Notes: generated from the letters alone by a model not told the origin. A DNA stretch of 64,000 nt from Clostridiales bacterium (GCA_902362775.1 CABIXV010000005.1:220079-284078); one strand, 5' to 3'; numbered from the stretch's first letter, positions 54,116 through 63,532 are shown. Numbers and translations are program-made.

Positions 54116-54483
54116 GGTTCCTCTCCTCCTTCCAGAGCCCGGATGCGGGCCCATAACTCCTCGCCGTTGACCCCTAGAAACAGCAGCTCCGCCGCTGTCT
54201 GGTCAAAGGTCTGGAACAGGGCGTCCCGCCGCCCGGTGTCCACCCCGCTGTTGGGGGCGGCAAAGGAGCCTTTGCCTGGCACGGAGCAGAGATAGCCCTC
54301 GGACTCCAGAGCGTCGTAAGCCCGCTGGATGGTATTGGGATTGATGGCCAGGGAGCTGGCCATGGTACGGACAGAAGGGAGCTTTTCTCCCTCCTGAATG
54401 ACTCCGGATACCATCAGCTTCCGCAGGCCGTCCTTCACCTGTTCATAGATGGGACGGGAATCCCGAAAGTCTAGGTTGAGCAA
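54112..54483 (-). CDS. GntR-family regulator (YtrA type)
   Basis: The 123-residue protein has a winged helix-turn-helix (IYEQVKDGLRKLMVSGVIQEGEKLPSVRTMASSLAINPNTIQRAYDALESEG) and a short tail, matching YtrA regulators, which repress adjacent ABC transporter genes. The TGA overlaps the ATPase ATG. Likely an autoregulated operon. Its ribosome site is GAGGAGGAAT-like. Confidence 0.92.
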   Translation of the reverse strand: MLNLDFRDSRPIYEQVKDGLRKLMVSGVIQEGEKLPSVRTMASSLAINPNTIQRAYDALESEGYLCSVPGKGSFAAPNSGVDTGRRDALFQTFDQTAAELLFLGVNGEELWARIRALEGGEEP

Positions 54484-54534
54484 AGCGATTCCTCCTCTCT
54501 CGGCGGGACGCCGCCGGATCTGGTCTGTAGATAT

Positions 54535-54957
54535 TTACTGTAGTTCGGCCTGAAAGCCTGTTGCCTCGTCCCCGGAGAGTATCACAGTGTAGCACGCTCC
54601 ATACTGGGCGGGGATAGATACCTGGTCCGTAGTGCCTAAGGGGGTGGTCCTGCCCTCCGCATAGGGGGAAAAATCGATGGAGAAGCCAATCGGATCTGCA
54701 CCGTCCAGGTAGGCACGGGAGAAACAGGGGACAAGTTCGCTTTCCGCTGTCAACTCTTCTCCGTCCAAGTCGGCCATTCCCCCGGAACCATAAAAGACTC
54801 CATCCAGATAGCAGCTCCAGAAGATCTGCTGTATGCCGGAACTCTTGCAGATAATCTGGACCTGAAAGGCGTCTTGCTCCGCAGCGGCGCAACTGGTCAA
54901 CCCCAAACACAGCAGGCAGGCACCCAGGAAACAGAGGCTTTTTTTCATCCCGCGCAT
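54535..54957 (-). CDS. hypothetical lipoprotein
   Basis: The ~140-residue product has a lipobox LGLTSC. The ATG at 54957 has GGGAGG five bases before it; a second ATG lies three codons downstream. The mature domain is acidic with Gly and Asp residues and two or more cysteines. It lies upstream of the GntR gene and may be in the same unit. No family recognised. Confidence 0.65.
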   Translation of the reverse strand: MRGMKKSLCFLGACLLCLGLTSCAAAEQDAFQVQIICKSSGIQQIFWSCYLDGVFYGSGGMADLDGEELTAESELVPCFSRAYLDGADPIGFSIDFSPYAEGRTTPLGTTDQVSIPAQYGACYTVILSGDEATGFQAELQ

Positions 54958-55060
54958 TGCGACCTCCCACACTCAAAACTGTATTAATTGTATTAGTACA
55001 CATAGTATATCGAAGAGAGCGGGAAAAAACAATTAAGAACTTCTTAAATTTTCTCCTAAG

Positions 55061-55108
55061 AAAAAAAGAACCGGGGGCGGGACCGGCAAAGGTCCCGCCC
55101 CCGGTTTC
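55061..55108 (-). terminator. terminator downstream of the P5C dehydrogenase operon
   Basis: A 16-bp perfect GC-rich hairpin (55069-55106). On the minus strand it is followed by CTTTTTTTC. Confidence 0.9.
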
Positions 55109-55125
55109 AAAAACAGAGGTCGGAC

Positions 55126-56754
55126 TTACGGCTGGGACATATAGGGATATTTGATTGCGGAGGAGGGACTAAAGGCCTCTTTGACGGAGTGAGCGCTGAC
55201 CCAGCGAATCATGTTCAGGGTGGTGCCTGCTTTGTCGTTGGTTCCAGAGGCCCTAGCTCCTCCAAAGGGCTGCTGACCCACTACGGCACCCGTGCATTTG
55301 TCGTTGATATAGAAGTTGCCCGAGGCGTTGCGCAGAGCCTTCTCCATCTTTACAATGGCCTGCCGGTCCTGTGCAAAAATGGCACCGGTCAGGGCATAGG
55401 GAGAGGCGCTGTCACAGATGGACAGGGTCTCATCCAGCTTGTCGTCCTCATAGACGTAGATGGAAACAATAGGGCCGAAGATCTCTTTAACCATGGACTC
55501 GTATGTGGGAGTCTTGCAGCGTATGATGGTAGGCTGGACGAACCAGCCCTTACTGTCGTCATAGGCGCCGCCGGCCACAAATTCGCAGTCCGGAGAGACT
55601 GCTGCCCGGTCGATGTATTCCTTGCAGGTTTCAAAGGAGGCCTGGTCAATAACGGCGCCCATAAAGGTATCGAACTCCTGGACGTCGCCTACCTTTAGGG
55701 CGGCGGTGTGGGCTTTCAACAACGTCTCCACCTGAGGCCAGATGCTGGCGGGAATGAAGGCGCGGGAGCAGGCGGAGCACTTCTGCCCCTGATACTCAAA
55801 GGAGCCACGGACGATAGCGGCAGCTAGCGGCTCTATGTCGGCAGAGCTGTGGGCAAAGATAAAGTCCTTGCCGCCGGTCTCGCCTACCAGACGGGGATAG
55901 TTGGCGTAAGAGGCAATATTTTCACCCACCTGCTTCCATACATTCTGGAAGACCGCAGTGGAGCCGGTGAAGTGAAATCCGGCCATCTTAGGGTGGCTGA
56001 CGACATATTGGGACATATCACTGCCCGTGCAGGGAACAAAGTTGATGACGCCTGCTGGCAGGCCACACCACATTAGCAGCTTCATGTAGTAGTAGTTGGA
56101 CAGGACAGCCGTGCGGGAGGGCTTCCAAACTGCTACATTGCCCATGATAGCAGGCGCGGTAGCAAGGTTACCACCGATGGAAGTAAAGTTAAAGGGCGTA
56201 ATGGCACAAATAAAACCATCCAGTGGACGATAGTCTTGGCGATTCCAAATACCGGCGCTGCTGCTGGGTTGATCCTTAAAGATCTCCTGTGCGCTCCAGA
56301 CACCAAAACGCAGGAAATCAGCCAGCTCTGCGATGTCGATCTCGGCCTGGAATACCGTTTTGGACTGTCCCAACATGGTAGAAGCGTTTAGTACAGGGCG
56401 GTAAGAATTGGTGATATGATCGGCTGCTTTCAGAAAGATTGCAGAACGATGCTCCCACGGCATGGATTCCCATTCCTCTTTTGCGGCTAAAGCGGAGTCA
56501 ACTGCCATTTTTAGTTCTTTTTCTCCTGCTATGCAACACTCGGCAATGACATGGCTGTGATTATGGGGCATCGTCACTTTAATGGTCTTATCTGTATAGA
56601 TCTCCTGACCGCCAATGATCAGCGGAATCTTAACAATCTGATTGGACTGCCTCTCCAGTTCCGCTTTCAGTTCCTCCCGCTCAGAACTGCCGGGCAGATA
56701 GCCCAGGAAGGGATCATTGACCGGGTGGCTGATAGTAAAATATGCATTGGACAT
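55126..56754 (-). CDS. pruA: delta-1-pyrroline-5-carboxylate dehydrogenase (ALDH4 type)
   Basis: The 542-residue enzyme oxidises glutamate semialdehyde to glutamate; the human homologue ALDH4A1 also oxidises 4-hydroxyglutamate semialdehyde. Catalytic Cys326 (GQKCSACSR), Glu292 (GETGGKDF) and NAD-binding ITPFNFT are present. From memory, the pattern throughout (for example GNFYINDKCTGAVVGQQPFG) resembles the eukaryotic/Bacteroidetes ALDH4 type rather than the fused PutA. The ATG at 56754 has AGGAGG upstream. It is the last gene of a DapA-NhaC-aminotransferase-P5CDH operon. Confidence 0.92.
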   Translation of the reverse strand: MSNAYFTISHPVNDPFLGYLPGSSEREELKAELERQSNQIVKIPLIIGGQEIYTDKTIKVTMPHNHSHVIAECCIAGEKELKMAVDSALAAKEEWESMPWEHRSAIFLKAADHITNSYRPVLNASTMLGQSKTVFQAEIDIAELADFLRFGVWSAQEIFKDQPSSSAGIWNRQDYRPLDGFICAITPFNFTSIGGNLATAPAIMGNVAVWKPSRTAVLSNYYYMKLLMWCGLPAGVINFVPCTGSDMSQYVVSHPKMAGFHFTGSTAVFQNVWKQVGENIASYANYPRLVGETGGKDFIFAHSSADIEPLAAAIVRGSFEYQGQKCSACSRAFIPASIWPQVETLLKAHTAALKVGDVQEFDTFMGAVIDQASFETCKEYIDRAAVSPDCEFVAGGAYDDSKGWFVQPTIIRCKTPTYESMVKEIFGPIVSIYVYEDDKLDETLSICDSASPYALTGAIFAQDRQAIVKMEKALRNASGNFYINDKCTGAVVGQQPFGGARASGTNDKAGTTLNMIRWVSAHSVKEAFSPSSAIKYPYMSQP

Positions 56755-56818
56755 GGATAATACCTCCTCAATATCCTTTTGCTCAAGTATGTGCCCCCCT
56801 TTCATATAATTGGGGGCT

Positions 56819-58015
56819 TTATTTGGTCAGCCACTCATGGGACAGATTACCCAGTATATCCGTGCCCCGGATGATCTCCTCCTCTGTGGCGGTAGAGTAA
56901 CACAAACGCAGTCCATTGTTAGGAGCTTCCTGGTCGATCATAAAGCCGGAACCAGGCACACAGACCACGCCTCGCCTCAGAGCCTCCCAAACGAAGGGCG
57001 TAGCATCCATTCCTTCAGGGAGGAAGAGCATCATGAACAGCCCGCCCTCCGGCTGGCTGCATCGGATTGCAGGATGCAACTTCTTTTTTAACTCGACGTA
57101 CATCAGTTGACTTTTCTTTTTATAGATGGCGCGACTATTAGCTAAATGACCCTCATAGTCACATTCGGTCATACAGCGGTACGTGATGTTTTGGAAAAGC
57201 AGAGAGCTGTGAACATCCGTACATTGTTTGGAGACGATCATCCGGGTGGTCAGAGATTTATCAAAAACCAAAAAGCCCAGACGGAAGGCGGGGGCCATCA
57301 CCTTGGAAAAGCTACCGGCATAGAGCACTAGACCATCTTGGTCCAACGACTTGATAGGTTTGATATCTTTTCCGGAAAAGCGTAGTTCACAATAGGGATC
57401 ATCTTCAAAGATTGCTACATTATATGCCTTGGCCAAATCATAGATCTTTTGCCGCTTTTCGGCACTGGTAGTGAAGCCGGTAGGATTCTGGAAGCTGGGA
57501 ATCACATAGAGCATTCTAGCCTCGGAGTGGTCCTTCAGTGCCTGCTCCAGTTTATCCAGATCCATACCGTCCGAACACATGGGGACCCCAACAAGTGTTG
57601 CTCCATAAGAGCGAAAGGTATTGTAGCAGCTGGCAAAGGAAGGCTCTTCCACAATGACCACATCTCCTTCGTTCAGCAGTAACTTGGAGGCAAAATCACA
57701 GGCTTGCTGTCCGCCAGAAACGATGATAAGGTCATTCTTTTCAAAGTCAATACCCCAAACTGTGCTAAGACGATCCTTTAATGCGTGGATAAGGGGGGGG
57801 TAGCCCTGGGATAGGCCATACTGGAGGACAGAGTTAGGATCCTTGTAGAATATGTCTGCCGCAAAACGGGCAAATTCTTCCACCATAAAGGTATCAGAGG
57901 ATGGGTTGCCGTTGGCAAAGGAAATGGCCCCCTCTTGGGTAGCTGCCGCTTCTGCCATCTGCCGGATTACAGAACCACGTACTACCTGCATTTTATTTGA
58001 AATTCTTAGAGTCAT
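56819..58015 (-). CDS. PLP-dependent aminotransferase (class I/II, LysN-like)
   Basis: This 398-residue enzyme has the fold-type I pattern with PLP lysine K238 (GSFSKVMAPAFRLG), SGGQQACDF and SFQNPTGFTT. It resembles the 2-aminoadipate/branched-chain or multi-substrate group, without the GntR domain of MocR. Substrate is unknown; in its operon context it could transaminate glutamate-like or hydroxyglutamate-like amino acids. AAAGGAG precedes the ATG. Confidence 0.9.
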   Translation of the reverse strand: MTLRISNKMQVVRGSVIRQMAEAAATQEGAISFANGNPSSDTFMVEEFARFAADIFYKDPNSVLQYGLSQGYPPLIHALKDRLSTVWGIDFEKNDLIIVSGGQQACDFASKLLLNEGDVVIVEEPSFASCYNTFRSYGATLVGVPMCSDGMDLDKLEQALKDHSEARMLYVIPSFQNPTGFTTSAEKRQKIYDLAKAYNVAIFEDDPYCELRFSGKDIKPIKSLDQDGLVLYAGSFSKVMAPAFRLGFLVFDKSLTTRMIVSKQCTDVHSSLLFQNITYRCMTECDYEGHLANSRAIYKKKSQLMYVELKKKLHPAIRCSQPEGGLFMMLFLPEGMDATPFVWEALRRGVVCVPGSGFMIDQEAPNNGLRLCYSTATEEEIIRGTDILGNLSHEWLTK

Positions 58016-58146
58016 AATAGAGTCTCCTTTCGTTTGTGTTTTTAGACTGCTGAGACCGAGAAACAGTGAGAACGGCAGGGCTGGAACATTGTGCTTATCC
58101 TGCCCGCCGTTCTTTGGAGGTTTATCTTTTGTTTTACAGATGGGGC

Positions 58147-59673
58147 CTAATTGGCCATGCCCGTACTGGATTTTTTATAGCCTATGAATTTCTTGCCGCC
58201 GATGAGCAGGGCAACCGTAACGGCTAGAGAGACTACCCAGGTTGCCACTAGGCTGCCGTTAGTAAAGCCGGCGGTCAGGTAACCAGATATCGCACCGGCT
58301 CCGCCTACTATACAATAAGGTATTTGTGTGGATACATGTTTGATATGGTCGCAGCCCGCACAGGTAGAGGCTAGAACCGTAGTGTCAGAGATGGGTGAGC
58401 AGTGGTCTCCCCAACAGCTTCCACCAAGAGTTGCGGCAATAGCAGGTAGCAGCAGAGCCGGAGCTGCGACTTCACAGATGTTGAACACAATGGGCATCAG
58501 GATACCAAAGGTACCCCAAGAGGTGCCAGTGGCAAAGGACAAGGCTGCGGCAATGATAAAAATGATAGCGGGTAAAATACCTACAGGGATACTGTTCTCT
58601 ATAACCTGGTTAGCTACAAAATCACCCGTCAGTAGCAGCTTACGGCACACGCCGCCGATAGTCCAAGCCAGAATTATGATAGTCATACCGGATACCATGG
58701 ACTGAATTCCGGCGTAGATTCCATTCATAAAGGCTTTAAAAGAAACAATTTTACGGGGGATATACATCAAAAAGGCCGCTGCCAAGGCAAGGAAACAGCC
58801 GCCTTGAAGAGAGACACTGGTGGAACAGTCGGAAAACGCCTGGATAAAACTATTGCCACTCCAGAAGCCGCCGGTATACAGCATAAACAGGATAGAACCG
58901 ACAACGAGGGTCAACATGGGGATTACCATATCGACTATGGTGCCGACACCGCTCTCCTTCACAGGCTCATCGATAGACTCCAAATCGCCGGTGGTCTCTG
59001 CTTTTGCTTCGATGGCGGCCATAGGGCCAAAATCGTTGTGAGGGAAGCAAAAATAGATGACCATTAGAATGCTGATGATACAATAGACATTAAATGGGAT
59101 ATTGGCAAAGAAAATTTCCATGGGACTGGAAAATGTGTTGTTTTCAGGAAAAACGGCACAGATGCCAGCAACCCAGATTCCGATGGGCATCAGACAACAG
59201 ACAGGTGCGGCAGTAGCGTCCAAAATATAGGCAAACTTGGGGCGGGAAACCCGGTTACTGTCGTTGATCGTTTTCATGATAGCGCCAGTGGAGAGGTTAT
59301 GGAATACATCGCTGAGAATTAGGCAACTGCCGACTAATACGGTAGCCAGCTGAGAGGATGTCTTGCTGTGAAAGCGCTGTTTGGCCCAGTCGGCCACTGC
59401 GTGCTGTCCACCAGAAAGGGTGATAACTTCTACAATAGCGCCCAGCATACCCATAACGAGGATCAGGCCAATATCGACTTGGTTAGTCATCATGGTGAAG
59501 GCGTATCTGACAGTGTCCATGATCACGTTGCCACCCAGGGACACTGTATAAATCAGAGTACCGGACAGAATGCCAACCATCAGGGAAACAATGACTTCCT
59601 TGGTGATGAGGGCCAAACTGATGGCCAGAATTGGGGGAATAATTGATAGCCAGCCAACATACACAGGATCCAT
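58147..59673 (-). CDS. NhaC-family Na+/H+ antiporter or Na+-coupled transporter
   Basis: The 508-residue protein has about 12 helices and the NhaC-family segments (ATGTSWGTFGILMPI, GSCWGDHCSPISDTT). NhaC relatives include malate-lactate and amino acid exchangers, so this may be the substrate importer or a product exchanger for the operon. It follows the DapA-like gene and precedes the aminotransferase gene on the minus strand. GGAG precedes the ATG. Confidence 0.87.
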   Translation of the reverse strand: MDPVYVGWLSIIPPILAISLALITKEVIVSLMVGILSGTLIYTVSLGGNVIMDTVRYAFTMMTNQVDIGLILVMGMLGAIVEVITLSGGQHAVADWAKQRFHSKTSSQLATVLVGSCLILSDVFHNLSTGAIMKTINDSNRVSRPKFAYILDATAAPVCCLMPIGIWVAGICAVFPENNTFSSPMEIFFANIPFNVYCIISILMVIYFCFPHNDFGPMAAIEAKAETTGDLESIDEPVKESGVGTIVDMVIPMLTLVVGSILFMLYTGGFWSGNSFIQAFSDCSTSVSLQGGCFLALAAAFLMYIPRKIVSFKAFMNGIYAGIQSMVSGMTIIILAWTIGGVCRKLLLTGDFVANQVIENSIPVGILPAIIFIIAAALSFATGTSWGTFGILMPIVFNICEVAAPALLLPAIAATLGGSCWGDHCSPISDTTVLASTCAGCDHIKHVSTQIPYCIVGGAGAISGYLTAGFTNGSLVATWVVSLAVTVALLIGGKKFIGYKKSSTGMAN

Positions 59674-59779
59674 AAATTTCCACTCCTTTATGCAATTTTT
59701 ATATTTGCCATCATACTCCTTAATAATAAAATCTTAATAGATAATGGATAGATTGCGCGGCATTAAAGATAGACCATGC

Positions 59780-60670
59780 TTAGATCAGGCCCAGTTTCTT
59801 CATTTCGGCATCCAGTTCAGCCTGTAAAGCAGTAGAGGGGGCCTGTAGAGGGATGCTGATCTCTCCGGTATCTAGGCCGATCTTACCCATGGCGTACTTT
59901 AGGGGAACAGGGTTAATCTCTTTAAACAATAGCTTGAACAGGGGGAAGTATTTTTTCAGCAACTTAGCGACCTCATCGGCCTTCTTCTGAGAGGCAGCTT
60001 GGTAAATCTGAACCCACACGTCGGGAATCAGGTTGGCGGTGGCCATAATAGCGCCGTCAGCACCCAGAAGGATCTCGCCGGCACAGAGAAATTCTTCGCC
60101 GCTTAGGACAGAGATTTTGTCACCCACACGGTGAACAAGCTCCAGGGCCTGGGCGAAGCTGGGGGAGCACTCCTTCATACCGATCAGATTGGGCAGCAGA
60201 TCGACCAACTTTTCCACCGTTTCAGGCATTACGTTGACATATGTACGATAGGGGATGTTATATAGCAGGAAGGGCATATCAACTTCTTCGTCAAATTTTT
60301 TGAAGAAGTCGATGATGCCAGCTTGGGTAGGATGTACATAGTAGGGGGCCAAAACCAGTAGGGCGTCAGCACCGGCCTCTTTAAAGAGCTTGCCATGATG
60401 AACAGCGGTGCTGATACCGGGCTCCAAAATGCCGGCAACTACAGGAACGCGGTTGGCGGCAGCAGCAACAGCGGCTTTAACGGCCTGAACGCGGACTTCC
60501 TCGGATAGTGCGGAATATTCGCCTGTACCTCCTAGGATCAATAGACTACTGACACCTTTTTCAATTTGGAAGTCAATTAGTTTCTTCAGCTTAGATTCGT
60601 CGATGGTGTTTTCCTTAGTCAGGGGAGTGACCAGAGCGGTCATAATACCGGTGTACTGCTTCATTTTCAT
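59780..60670 (-). CDS. DapA-family aldolase/lyase
   Basis: This 296-residue Schiff-base enzyme has catalytic K166 (LIGMKEC), Tyr138 and Arg142 (LLYNIPYRT), and the TIM-barrel frame of the DapA/NAL family. The DapA GTTGE motif is GGTGE, so T44 of E. coli DapA is replaced by Gly. It may therefore be a relative such as a 4-hydroxy-2-oxoglutarate aldolase or another 2-oxo acid lyase, not the lysine-pathway enzyme. An ATG at 60670 with GGAGG eight bases upstream is chosen. It is the first gene of the operon facing the LysR gene. Confidence 0.82.
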   Translation of the reverse strand: MKMKQYTGIMTALVTPLTKENTIDESKLKKLIDFQIEKGVSSLLILGGTGEYSALSEEVRVQAVKAAVAAAANRVPVVAGILEPGISTAVHHGKLFKEAGADALLVLAPYYVHPTQAGIIDFFKKFDEEVDMPFLLYNIPYRTYVNVMPETVEKLVDLLPNLIGMKECSPSFAQALELVHRVGDKISVLSGEEFLCAGEILLGADGAIMATANLIPDVWVQIYQAASQKKADEVAKLLKKYFPLFKLLFKEINPVPLKYAMGKIGLDTGEISIPLQAPSTALQAELDAEMKKLGLI

Positions 60671-60701
60671 CAATAGTTCCTCCTGCTAAATTTATAATAA
60701 T

Positions 60702-60713
60702 AGGTCTAGACCT
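60702..60713. promoter_or_regulatory. perfect 12-bp palindrome in the operon control region
   Basis: AGGTCTAGACCT lies 32 bases upstream of the DapA-like ATG. Perfect symmetry at this place suggests an operator, but no regulator is assigned. Confidence 0.4.
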
Positions 60714-60726
60714 GGTGCCCATATAT

Positions 60727-60787
60727 ATGAAATTTGTACTTTATATTTTAATTCTTTTTTGACATTTTGTAAATTTCATGTTATTTT
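60727..60787. promoter_or_regulatory. LysR promoter and inverted-repeat operator candidate
   Basis: Inverted half-sites ATGAAATTTGTAC (60727-60739) and GTAAATTTCAT (60769-60779) are separated by 29 bases. The lysR promoter, TTGACA (60759-60764), 17 bases, TATTTT (60782-60787), overlaps the right half-site, the typical pattern for LysR autoregulation with divergent activation. Confidence 0.6.
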
Positions 60788-60835
60788 CTTTTTGATTTAA
60801 TTTTTCTCAACCGTGTAGTGCAGGAGGTCTTTCAA

Positions 60836-61723
60836 ATGTCGATGTTTGAATATCAGCTCTTTTGTACTATTGCTGAACAAAAAAATATGGCCCGGGCATC
60901 TGAAATGCTTCACATTACCCCATCGGCGGCTACCCATGCCATGAATGCTTTGGAGCGTAGGGTGGGTTTCCCACTGATTAACCGCAGTCGGCGCGGGATC
61001 ACCCTGACCACCAACGGGCAACTCTTATTGTCCATGGTTCAAACGATTTTATCAGATGAAGAACTGCTGTGGCAGGAGATCGCTAAAATCAACGGACTGG
61101 AGAAGGGCTGTGTCCGGCTGGGCGTATTTGATAGCATTTGCACCAACTGGCTTCCACAGATCCTAAAGTCTTTCAATGCCAAGTACCCACATGTAGAAGT
61201 ACAAATTTTTCAGTCCGGCTATCAAGAAATTGAAGAAATGTTGCTAGACTCTGCTTTAGACATTGGTTTTGTGTCGTTACCCTCATCCAACCGTTTCCAG
61301 TCTATTACTTTGACCCACGACCGGCTGCTGTGTATCGTGCCCCAGGACTTTCAGCCAAAACATGGGTCCTATATCACGGCTGATGACCTCCGGAGCATTC
61401 CCATCGTAATCAGCCAGTGCGGACACGAAGATAGCATTCAAGAGTTTTTTGAAGAGAATGGACTGCGGACCTCCTCTCAGCACTTCGTCCGGCAGGATAG
61501 TTCGGCAATTTCCATGGTGGAGAGTGGGATCTGCTGCAGTATATTGGCGGAATGGGTATTGCGGAATAATCCTGGCAATTATAAGGCGTATCCCTTGGAC
61601 TGCAACAAGTATCGTACGATTGCTATTGCCACTCTGCGTGGTAAAGTAATACTGCCCGCTACCCAGAAGATGATAGAAGAAATTAGAAATTTGATGCAAG
61701 AAAGACGTGATATACTTGAATAA
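60836..61723 (+). CDS. LysR-family transcriptional regulator
   Basis: The 295-residue protein has an N-terminal winged helix-turn-helix (ARASEMLHITPSAATHAMNALERRVGFPLINRSRRGITLT) and a substrate-binding domain. The start at 60836 has GGAGG eight bases upstream; a GTG at 60818 is an alternative. It faces the four-gene operon and probably activates it in response to a pathway compound, as typical of the family. Its promoter overlaps a likely binding half-site. Confidence 0.9.
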   Translation: MSMFEYQLFCTIAEQKNMARASEMLHITPSAATHAMNALERRVGFPLINRSRRGITLTTNGQLLLSMVQTILSDEELLWQEIAKINGLEKGCVRLGVFDSICTNWLPQILKSFNAKYPHVEVQIFQSGYQEIEEMLLDSALDIGFVSLPSSNRFQSITLTHDRLLCIVPQDFQPKHGSYITADDLRSIPIVISQCGHEDSIQEFFEENGLRTSSQHFVRQDSSAISMVESGICCSILAEWVLRNNPGNYKAYPLDCNKYRTIAIATLRGKVILPATQKMIEEIRNLMQERRDILE

Positions 61724-61887
61724 ATGATAATTTAGTATTGAGTTTATATGTATTTTGTTGCAGGACTTGGAATTTATCAAAAATAAATTGCAATTACCTC
61801 TATCTATGCTATTATGTAATTGCGGTAGGAATGGGAGGGCTTTCGTCCGTTCTGTTTTACTGTGATATTTTTAAGGAGGACTTTTTA

Positions 61888-62694
61888 ATGTTTCGTTCCA
61901 TTGGATTTATTGGGACAGGACACATGGGCTCCGCTCTGGCCAGGGTGGCTGCAAAGGGAGCGGCAGGCGCTCAAGTGTATTTGGCCAACCGTACACAGGA
62001 AAAGGCCAGAAGGCTGGCTCAAGAGTTGGACTGCCGTGTCGCTGACAATGAGACGATAGCTCAACACTGTGACTTAATTTTTCTGGGAGTAAAGCCCCAA
62101 CTAATGGGACAGGTACTGGGTTCTCTGTCCCCGATCCTGGCTGCCCGTAAGGACAGGTTTGTTCTGGCGTCTATGGCCGCTGGTTTGTCTTCTCAGACGA
62201 TTCAGGAGATGGCGGGGGCGGAATATCCTGTGATCCGACTGATGCCAAACACTCCTGTGGTGGTGGGTGCTGGTGTAATTCAGTATTGCGGTCTGGGGGC
62301 TACTGTGGAGGAATTGAAAGCACTTCAGGCACTGCTTGCCCCAGCCGGTCTAGTGGACCACATTAACGAAGACTTGTGCGATGCGGCTATGTCCCTCTCA
62401 GGCTGTGGCCCCGCCTTCTGTGCTCTGATGATTGAGGCACTGGCGGACGGAGGTGTGGCCTGCGGCCTACCCCGGGACAAAGCGCAGATGTATACTGCCC
62501 AGATGATGAAAGGCGCAGCAAAGCTGGTGCTAGAAACGGGAATTCACCCCGGCGACATGAAGGACGGGGTCTGTTCCCCTGGTGGCACCACTATCCAAGG
62601 CGTCCGAATTTTGGAGGAGCAGGGATTCCGGGCTGCGGCTATGAACGCAGTGATTGCCGCTTATGAAAAGACTATCGCCTTAGGGCAGAAGTGA
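61888..62694 (+). CDS. proC: pyrroline-5-carboxylate reductase
   Basis: The 268-residue enzyme reduces P5C to proline. The N-terminal GFIGTGHMGSALA (NADPH site) and the signature segments LMPNTPVVVGAG and GCGPAFCALMIEALADGG are present. The ATG at 61888 has AAGGAGG upstream. It is followed 28 bases later by proB, but proA is not seen. It may serve proline synthesis or a proline/hydroxyproline path with the neighbouring operon. Confidence 0.95.
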   Translation: MFRSIGFIGTGHMGSALARVAAKGAAGAQVYLANRTQEKARRLAQELDCRVADNETIAQHCDLIFLGVKPQLMGQVLGSLSPILAARKDRFVLASMAAGLSSQTIQEMAGAEYPVIRLMPNTPVVVGAGVIQYCGLGATVEELKALQALLAPAGLVDHINEDLCDAAMSLSGCGPAFCALMIEALADGGVACGLPRDKAQMYTAQMMKGAAKLVLETGIHPGDMKDGVCSPGGTTIQGVRILEEQGFRAAAMNAVIAAYEKTIALGQK

Positions 62695-62722
62695 GCTAGA
62701 TATAATAAGGAGGATCTATAAT

Positions 62723-63532
62723 ATGCGCATCGTAGTCAAAGTAGGCACCTCCACCTTAGCCCACGCCACTGGGCGATTGAACATCCGCCATGTGGAGGAG
62801 CTGGTCAAGGTGCTGTCCGACCTGAAAAACGCCGGACATGAGGTGATTTTGGTGTCCTCCGGCGCAATCGGCATGGGGGTAGGCAAGCTGAATCTATCCG
62901 GCCGGCCGGCTGATATGCCCACCAAGCAGGCCGCCGCCGCGGTGGGCCAGTGTGAGCTGATGTATACCTATGATAAGCTGTTTGCCCAGTACAACCACAC
63001 AGTAGCCCAGATCCTGTTGACCGGAGAGGACGTTGACCACGACGACCGCCGGCAGAACTTTGAGAACACGATGGCCCGACTGCTGGAGCTGGGCGCTCTG
63101 CCTATCATTAATGAGAACGATACCGTTGCCACCGCCGAGATCAAGGTGGGGGACAACGACACGCTGGGCGCAATCGTAGCCTGCTCGGTGGAGGCCGACC
63201 TGCTGGTCCTTCTGTCCGACATCGAGGGGCTGTATACTGCCGACCCCCGCAAGGACCCCGCCGCCCGCCTTATCCCCACAGTGGAAGAGGTCACACCGGA
63301 AATCGAGTCCCTGGCTGACGGTAAGGGAAGCGAGCTGGCGGTGGGCGGCATGGGGACCAAGCTTCGGGCGGCCAAAATGGTCACTCGGCGGGGCTGCGAT
63401 ATGGTTATCACCAACGGCGCGCGCCCGGAGAACCTCTATGACATCGTAGACGGCCGGGCCGTAGGTACCCGCTTCCTGGGGAAGATTGCCCTGGAGGCCG
63501 CGCATCAAAAAGGACGGGAGACCGGGCGATGA
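62723..63532 (+). CDS. proB: glutamate 5-kinase, short form without PUA domain
   Basis: The 269-residue kinase catalyses the first step of proline synthesis. It has VVKVGTSTL, LVSSGAIGMG, INENDTVA and GGMGTKLRAA. The C-terminal PUA domain of many ProB proteins is absent, giving the short type found in various Firmicutes. Its stop overlaps the next ATG (ATGA). proA does not follow within the window. Confidence 0.95.
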   Translation: MRIVVKVGTSTLAHATGRLNIRHVEELVKVLSDLKNAGHEVILVSSGAIGMGVGKLNLSGRPADMPTKQAAAAVGQCELMYTYDKLFAQYNHTVAQILLTGEDVDHDDRRQNFENTMARLLELGALPIINENDTVATAEIKVGDNDTLGAIVACSVEADLLVLLSDIEGLYTADPRKDPAARLIPTVEEVTPEIESLADGKGSELAVGGMGTKLRAAKMVTRRGCDMVITNGARPENLYDIVDGRAVGTRFLGKIALEAAHQKGRETGR

